Source: Marinomonas alcarazii (GTDB lineage Bacteria > Pseudomonadota > Gammaproteobacteria > Pseudomonadales > Marinomonadaceae). From it: a stretch of DNA of 64,000 nt. Both the position numbers and the translations under genes were made by a program. This document shows positions 57,693 to 64,000 of the stretch, piece after piece (positions within the stretch are counted from its first letter, which is position 1; each line of letters begins with the position of its first letter). The notes under the pieces were generated by a model that saw nothing but the letters and a program-made list of their open reading frames with translations, was not told where the DNA came from and did no database searches. The DNA is taken from positions 1-64,000 of the forward strand of contig NZ_QKLW01000002.1 of assembly GCF_003208215.1 (NCBI RefSeq), written 5' to 3'.

Positions 57693-59203
57693 GATTTACC
57701 TCGTATACTTTGCTCAAATGACAATATCAAAGATCGGGTCGCTAGCTTGGGTTGATCGGCCTTGGTAATAGCCGTCACCAAGGCAACACTGTCCACTCCC
57801 GCTTTAACCACAGAAGACAGACGCTCCGCATTGATGCCGCCAATCGCCACTGTAGGAAAGTGGCCTTTTAATAAAGTCGCATAATGTGTAAGGCGAGTTA
57901 TACCTTGCGGTTGAGATGGCATGTCTTTCGTTTGTGTAGGGAAAATGTGCCCCAAAGCGATGTAGCTTGGCTGGATGGATTGCGCTCGAGCAATTTCATA
58001 ATAACCATGAGTACTAATACCAAGTCGCAAGCCAGCTGCTTGGATTTGCTCTAAATCAGCCACATCCAAATCTTCCTGCCCCAGATGTACGCCGTAAGCG
58101 CCTAAAGCAATTGCTTGTTGCCAATAGTCATTGATAAACACTTGCGCATCGTACTTTCTACCTAAGTGAATGGCTTGCTGAATCTTGCTATCCAGATGTT
58201 CATCTGGATCTTTAATTCTAAGCTGCGCGATTTTCACACCTTCTTTCAAGACCAACTCTAACCAAGCAATCGAATCCACCACTGGATACAAGCCCATTTT
58301 TTCTAGATCCATCTTAGGGAAAGGCTGGGAAATGGGCGTGATTGCGCTGTTTGGCGAAACGATCGTTGGCAGATTTTCAAATTGCAAAGGCCATCCTGGG
58401 CACCCCAAAGGGCCAGCACCGCCACCGATTTGTACGCCACTTTTCAACGCACCAGTAATGTAAGCTTTGGCCATAGTCAACGCATCTAAAAGGTCATAGC
58501 CGTGCGCGATAAAGCTCGCCAGTGCCGTCGACAAGGTACAACCTGTACCGCGTGTATTGTGGACTGACAGCCTATTGAATGTGAAACCGACAATGGCATT
58601 GCGATCAACCAACCAGTCCGTTGCTTTATCTCCAAGACCGCAATGCCCTCCTTTAATTAACCAACGGCTGTCTGAATCATCAAAATACCGCATCATTTTC
58701 GACTGTAATTTCTCAATCGAAATATCACCAGATAAGCCCGTCAGCGCAGAAAACTCCATCAAGTTGGGCGTAATAACATCCGCATAAGGCAAAATATTCT
58801 CTAATAAACTGGCGCCCGCATCGGTTTGCTGCAATTGATTCCCCGACTCACTACTCGCCGCCATAACAGGATCAAAGACCACCAACAGATTTGGAAAATC
58901 CGCTTTCATACGCGTTAACCAAGCGGAACAGGCTTTCACTATCTGTATGGATGGTAACAAACTCACTTTAATCGCATCAGGTGGTACATCATCCAATAAG
59001 GTTTGCCATTGCGCATCGAACATAGCCAACGACACAGGCTCCACCGAGCGGACCTCTTTAGAGTTTTGCGCTGTGATGCAAGTGACGATAGTTTGCACAT
59101 GGCAATTTAAATCTTGCCCTGTGCGTAAATCCGCTTGAAGTCCTGCGTGGGCGGACGAATCCGACCCACCCACGCACCAGACAACAGGAGGTTTTATAGA
59201 CAT
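57689..59203 (-). CDS. thiDE: Fused HMP(-P) kinase and thiamin-phosphate synthase (ThiD-ThiE)
   Basis: Bifunctional 504-residue enzyme. Residues about 5-275 are ThiD (VGGSDSSAHAGLQADLRTG at the N-terminus; GTGCTLSTALASFIAHG near 225 is the kinase anion hole), making HMP pyrophosphate. Residues about 305-500 are ThiE (QLRIKDPDEH, FINDYWQQAI, GVHLGQEDL, IGGINAERL), joining it to thiazole phosphate. The first domain reads AHAG where GGAG is usual. The ATG at 59203 has AGGAGG upstream, 15 bp after thiC. Standard fusions of this order are known in proteobacteria. Confidence 0.94.
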   Translation of the reverse strand: MSIKPPVVWCVGGSDSSAHAGLQADLRTGQDLNCHVQTIVTCITAQNSKEVRSVEPVSLAMFDAQWQTLLDDVPPDAIKVSLLPSIQIVKACSAWLTRMKADFPNLLVVFDPVMAASSESGNQLQQTDAGASLLENILPYADVITPNLMEFSALTGLSGDISIEKLQSKMMRYFDDSDSRWLIKGGHCGLGDKATDWLVDRNAIVGFTFNRLSVHNTRGTGCTLSTALASFIAHGYDLLDALTMAKAYITGALKSGVQIGGGAGPLGCPGWPLQFENLPTIVSPNSAITPISQPFPKMDLEKMGLYPVVDSIAWLELVLKEGVKIAQLRIKDPDEHLDSKIQQAIHLGRKYDAQVFINDYWQQAIALGAYGVHLGQEDLDVADLEQIQAAGLRLGISTHGYYEIARAQSIQPSYIALGHIFPTQTKDMPSQPQGITRLTHYATLLKGHFPTVAIGGINAERLSSVVKAGVDSVALVTAITKADQPKLATRSLILSFEQSIRGKS

Positions 59204-59218
59204 AAATCCTCCTTTCAC

Positions 59219-61291
<2,073 letters not shown>

Positions 61292-61431
61292 TTACAGGCA
61301 AACGCAATGCTGGCGTTAATTTGCAAAACATGAACCCTGAATTTTATTTGAAAAGAATGCTTAGAAATAAGACAGCATCGATTCCATAAAAATCAGGAGT
61401 TCATTCGATGCAGAAAAGAAAAATTGAGACT

Positions 61432-61523
61432 TTCTTGTTTCCTACGCGGGTTTTAACCCGATCAGGTTCTGCGGATCCCGCACTTAATTATGCGATCTCA
61501 GCCAAATGGCACTCCGACAAGTA
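61432..61523 (-). promoter_or_regulatory. TPP riboswitch upstream of thiC
   Basis: On the minus strand it contains the THI-element landmarks: CTGAGAT, then GGGATCCGCAGAACCTGATC and the closing CCGCGTAGGAA. Outer stem CTTGT (61517-61521) with ACAAG (61434-61438). It lies 190 bp before the thiC ATG, and should lower expression when thiamin pyrophosphate binds. The expression platform is not clear: no T-run terminator is seen before thiC, so action on translation or through Rho is likelier. Confidence 0.93.
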
Positions 61524-61529
61524 GGGCTG

Positions 61530-61557
61530 AGTATACTCAGTCTTATCGGAATGTAAA
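61530..61557 (-). promoter_or_regulatory. Promoter of the thi operon
   Basis: Minus strand -35 TTTACA (61552-61557) and -10 TATACT (61530-61535) with a 16-bp spacer. The predicted start is just before the riboswitch. The -10 sits inside the palindrome CTGAGTATACTCAG (61527-61540). Confidence 0.6.
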
Positions 61558-61581
61558 CACCCACGTTTTAAGTGGGTGTTT
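61555..61581 (-). terminator. Probable terminator of rsmI
   Basis: AAACACCCAC and GTGGGTGTTT form a perfect 10-bp stem with a 7-nt loop, 22 bp after rsmI. The T-run is only three bases. Its last three bases are the first three of the thiC -35 box. Confidence 0.65.
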
Positions 61582-61603
61582 AACAAAAACAAACGTTGTG
61601 AAT

Positions 61604-62464
61604 CTATTCGCCTTGCATTTCCAACGCCATTTTATAGAGGTAATTTTTCTTCTCACCCGTCAATTTGGCTGCCATAGCCGCGGCTTGCTTAACCGGCAGA
61701 TCTTCTAACAAAATGGTCAGAATACGTTTCGCTTCTAGCTCTGCTTCATTACCGCTTTCTTGGGTAAAACTCAGCATAACAACAAATTCACCACGCATTT
61801 GGTTGGCATCTTCGTCGAATTTGGCAAGAATCTCAGCTGCCGTGCCTGATAGAAACGTCTCGAATGTTTTGGTAACTTCACGAGCCAAAACAAGCTGCGC
61901 GTCCTCACCATACACTTTTTGCACATCCGTTATAGAGTCATAGACCCGATGAGTAGATTCATAAAAAACCACTGTGCCAGTTTGCTTTTTCCAAGATTCA
62001 AATAAGTCACAGCGTCCTTTCGATTTAGCGGGCACAAAGCCTGCAAAAAAGAACTGATCGGTAGGCAAACCAGAGGCACACAATGCTGAAATCAATGCAC
62101 AAGCGCCAGGAATTGGCACAACTTTATGACCTAACTCACGTAAAGCATGCACCACATGATAGCCAGGATCTGAAATCAAAGGCGTTCCAGCGTCCGATAC
62201 CAAAGCCACACTTTTTCCTTCATCAAGCAAGCTGGCAACATAGTTCGCTTTATCTTTTTCATTATGGTCGTGAATAGAAAATAATTTTGCTTCAATGTCA
62301 AAATGATTCAGCAAACGTCGTGTGTGCCGAGTATCTTCTGCAGCGATATAGTCTACATCGCGTAAAGTTTGTTCAGCTCGTTTACTGAAATCGTCTAGAT
62401 TACCAATTGGGGTCGCAACTATGTACAGCGACCCTCTCGCATCATCAGAACTATGTGGTAACAT
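61604..62464 (-). CDS. rsmI: 16S rRNA (cytidine-1402 2'-O) methyltransferase RsmI
   Basis: Methylates the ribose of C1402 in 16S rRNA. The 286 residues equal E. coli RsmI. Motifs of the tetrapyrrole-methylase fold: LYIVATPIGNLDDFS near 14-28, AAEDTRHTRRLL near 42-53 and LVSDAGTPLISDPGYH near 86-101. The ATG at 62464 follows AGAGG; one seven codons earlier has none. It is divergent from lpoA with only 32 bp between the starts. Confidence 0.95.
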   Translation of the reverse strand: MLPHSSDDARGSLYIVATPIGNLDDFSKRAEQTLRDVDYIAAEDTRHTRRLLNHFDIEAKLFSIHDHNEKDKANYVASLLDEGKSVALVSDAGTPLISDPGYHVVHALRELGHKVVPIPGACALISALCASGLPTDQFFFAGFVPAKSKGRCDLFESWKKQTGTVVFYESTHRVYDSITDVQKVYGEDAQLVLAREVTKTFETFLSGTAAEILAKFDEDANQMRGEFVVMLSFTQESGNEAELEAKRILTILLEDLPVKQAAAMAAKLTGEKKNYLYKMALEMQGE

Positions 62465-62496
62465 GTTGCCTCTTTTATTTGTCATTTTATAAGCTT

Positions 62497-64000
62497 ATGA
62501 GCCTAATTAATTACCGCATCATATCATTAACTCTTTGCAGTGTGCTGTTAAGTGCCTGTAATTCCATGAATTTAAACATGGAGCAACAAACTGCAGCTCA
62601 AAAAGCCAACATGAAGGCAAAGCAAGAAAACACTTTGCCAGCAAGCATTTATCATCCAAGAAAAACATCAGATGTTTCTGAAGAACTTGCCAACAGCTTC
62701 TCGTCAGCAAGAAGTCTTTATGAACAAGGTGAATTCCAACAAGCTTTAGATGTACTTGAGAGTGACGTTCTCACTAAGACCTCTTCACTTCGTTTTTCTG
62801 GCTATTTGTTAGCAGCACAGGCCGCCGCGCAATTAGACAGCGCCATCGATGCCATGAATTATCTAGCTCAAGCTGATACCTTGGCCGCTGCTCGTCACCC
62901 AGATAATCAAAACAACCTAAAAGAAACCAAAGCCAGCATTCTCGCACACTTTGGTAACTGGTTAGACGTCGTTAAACTTCGTATGGATTTGTCTTTTAAC
63001 CTTCCTCTAAATGAAGGCGAAAGCAATCAAACTAAGTTATGGCTTGCTATCCAAAACCTCACTCAAAATGAGGTTGATGAGCTGTATCAACAACAAATCC
63101 CTCTCTTGAATGGCTGGCTAACAATCAGTGGGATTTTACGCAATCAATCCCTCTCAATCGAACAACAGCTAAAAGTATTCGAAAATTGGAAAGCGGAAAA
63201 CCCAAACCATCCAGCCGCTGTATCACCGCCACAAGACTTTAAAATTATGGCGACTGTTGGCCAGATGGCACCTAAAAAAATCGTTTTATTACTGCCAATG
63301 AGCGGCCCCCTAGAGCGAGCGTCTCAAGCGATTGTGGATGGTTTTTTTGTTAGCTATTATAAACAAAAAGAAGACAAGCCTAAGGTCGTCATTGTCAATG
63401 TCGAAGACTACTCAAATATATCTGATGCTCTGGACGCTGCAAACGAGTTACAGCCAGACGTCATCATCGGGCCTCTTCAAAAAAATAACGTGGCTCAAAT
63501 TAGCCGTTTAAATCTGCCTATCCCAGTGATCGCACTAAATCAGTTAGATGTGAATCAGCACCCAAAAAATTTATACCATTTTTCTCTAAACCCTGAAGAT
63601 GAAATTCACGAAATCATTGCCTTCGCCAAAAAAGAAGGGGCTAATAAAGCCGCCATTTTAAGCATTCAAGATACATGGGCACTAAAACAAGGAGATGATT
63701 TTAGGGCCGCTGCAGAAAAAGAAAATGTGGACCTGATCTCAAATCAAACCTACGCCAACACCCCCAAGGGCAGACAAGACGCAATACAAAAACTGCTCTT
63801 AATAAACGAGAGTTATGCTCGTCGAAGACTGATTGAGAGATGGACCGGAACCTCTGTCGATAGCATCGCCAGATCACGAGAAGACCTTGATTACGTATAC
63901 TATGTTGGCAAGTTAAATGACGCGAAACAAATTAGACCTTTATTAGATTTCTACTTTGCAGAAAAAATCCCAATGCTGGCCAGCAGCACACTCAATGATA
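62497..64000 (+). CDS. lpoA: LpoA/LppC, outer-membrane lipoprotein activator of PBP1A (partial, runs off the right edge)
   Basis: Open frame from ATG 62497 to the window end, 501 codons with no stop. The lipobox LLSAC with lipidated Cys21 ends a short signal peptide. An N-terminal TPR-like part follows (LYEQGEFQQALDVLES near 71-86). The periplasmic-binding-like domain begins near 263 with KKIVLLLPMSGPLERAS, followed by IVDGFFVSYY. LpoA stimulates the peptidoglycan synthase PBP1A from the outer membrane. The rsmI-lpoA divergent pair is conserved in gammaproteobacteria. No convincing ribosome binding site precedes the ATG. The C-terminal part is outside the window. Confidence 0.92.
   Translation, partial: MSLINYRIISLTLCSVLLSACNSMNLNMEQQTAAQKANMKAKQENTLPASIYHPRKTSDVSEELANSFSSARSLYEQGEFQQALDVLESDVLTKTSSLRFSGYLLAAQAAAQLDSAIDAMNYLAQADTLAAARHPDNQNNLKETKASILAHFGNWLDVVKLRMDLSFNLPLNEGESNQTKLWLAIQNLTQNEVDELYQQQIPLLNGWLTISGILRNQSLSIEQQLKVFENWKAENPNHPAAVSPPQDFKIMATVGQMAPKKIVLLLPMSGPLERASQAIVDGFFVSYYKQKEDKPKVVIVNVEDYSNISDALDAANELQPDVIIGPLQKNNVAQISRLNLPIPVIALNQLDVNQHPKNLYHFSLNPEDEIHEIIAFAKKEGANKAAILSIQDTWALKQGDDFRAAAEKENVDLISNQTYANTPKGRQDAIQKLLLINESYARRRLIERWTGTSVDSIARSREDLDYVYYVGKLNDAKQIRPLLDFYFAEKIPMLASSTLND

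Noticed and set aside
62519-62710. A 63-codon minus-strand frame
   Set aside because: Antisense to lpoA, which shows a lipobox and family motifs in the plus frame.

Overview
This window looks like chromosomal housekeeping DNA from a marine gammaproteobacterium, most likely an Oceanospirillales member close to Marinomonas. The reasons are the gammaproteobacterial protein set (CysB, MinCDE, SbcCD, NfuA, RsmI facing LpoA), a second-type EF-G gene standing alone, a moderately AT-rich base composition (not computed), and the style of the proteins. The genus is inference from remembered family resemblance; no search was run. I see no prophage, insertion sequence, CRISPR array or integron.

Layout. 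1-274: leader and promoter of an rRNA operon that reads leftward out of the window, then the fumarase terminator. 275-11095: fumarase, a DUF2786 protein, a HIT protein, an SMP-30 lactonase, proS, arsC-wrbA, cysB facing a TauE-type exporter, and a DAHP synthase whose stop codon lies in a 39-bp tandem duplication. 11095-18307: nfuA facing the sulfite/nitrite reductase-DUF934 pair, an SH3/coiled-coil membrane protein with a Kef-type antiporter, and fusA2. 18442-26899: aldo/keto reductase, minCDE, sbcDC. 26968-31741: an unusual ferredoxin-fusion protein, a KdgF-like cupin gene between two copies of a 60-bp repeat, pepD, gorA. 31971-39376: orphan membrane protein, xthA, an ArsR regulator with its promoter inside an inverted repeat, a hydrolase, an exported ATP-dependent DNA ligase, htpG, a methyltransferase and a DUF599 protein. 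39560-48012: tRNA-Leu(UAG), sulfatase-pyrC, deaD, sbcB with an AI-2E-type permease, ychJ. 48009-51982: a three-gene signalling operon. 52205-55339: YdhF-type aldo/keto reductase, aroA, a Spy-like periplasmic protein. 55548-61523: thiC-thiDE-thiS-thiG-thiH behind a TPP riboswitch. 61604-64000: rsmI facing lpoA, which runs off the right edge.

How the genes work together. Sulfur assimilation is represented by cysB, the exporter, the sulfite-reductase pair and, for Fe-S delivery, nfuA. The thiamin operon makes both halves of thiamin under TPP control but lacks thiF and thiO. DNA maintenance genes are scattered (sbcCD, sbcB, xthA, ligase). The most notable regulatory module is 48009-51982: an exported small SUOX-fold protein, a membrane hybrid histidine kinase and a REC-HD-GYP protein, in one translationally coupled operon. 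It resembles PruR-type pterin sensing, but ends in a c-di-GMP phosphodiesterase reached through a phosphorelay. I consider this the best candidate for a poorly described system here.
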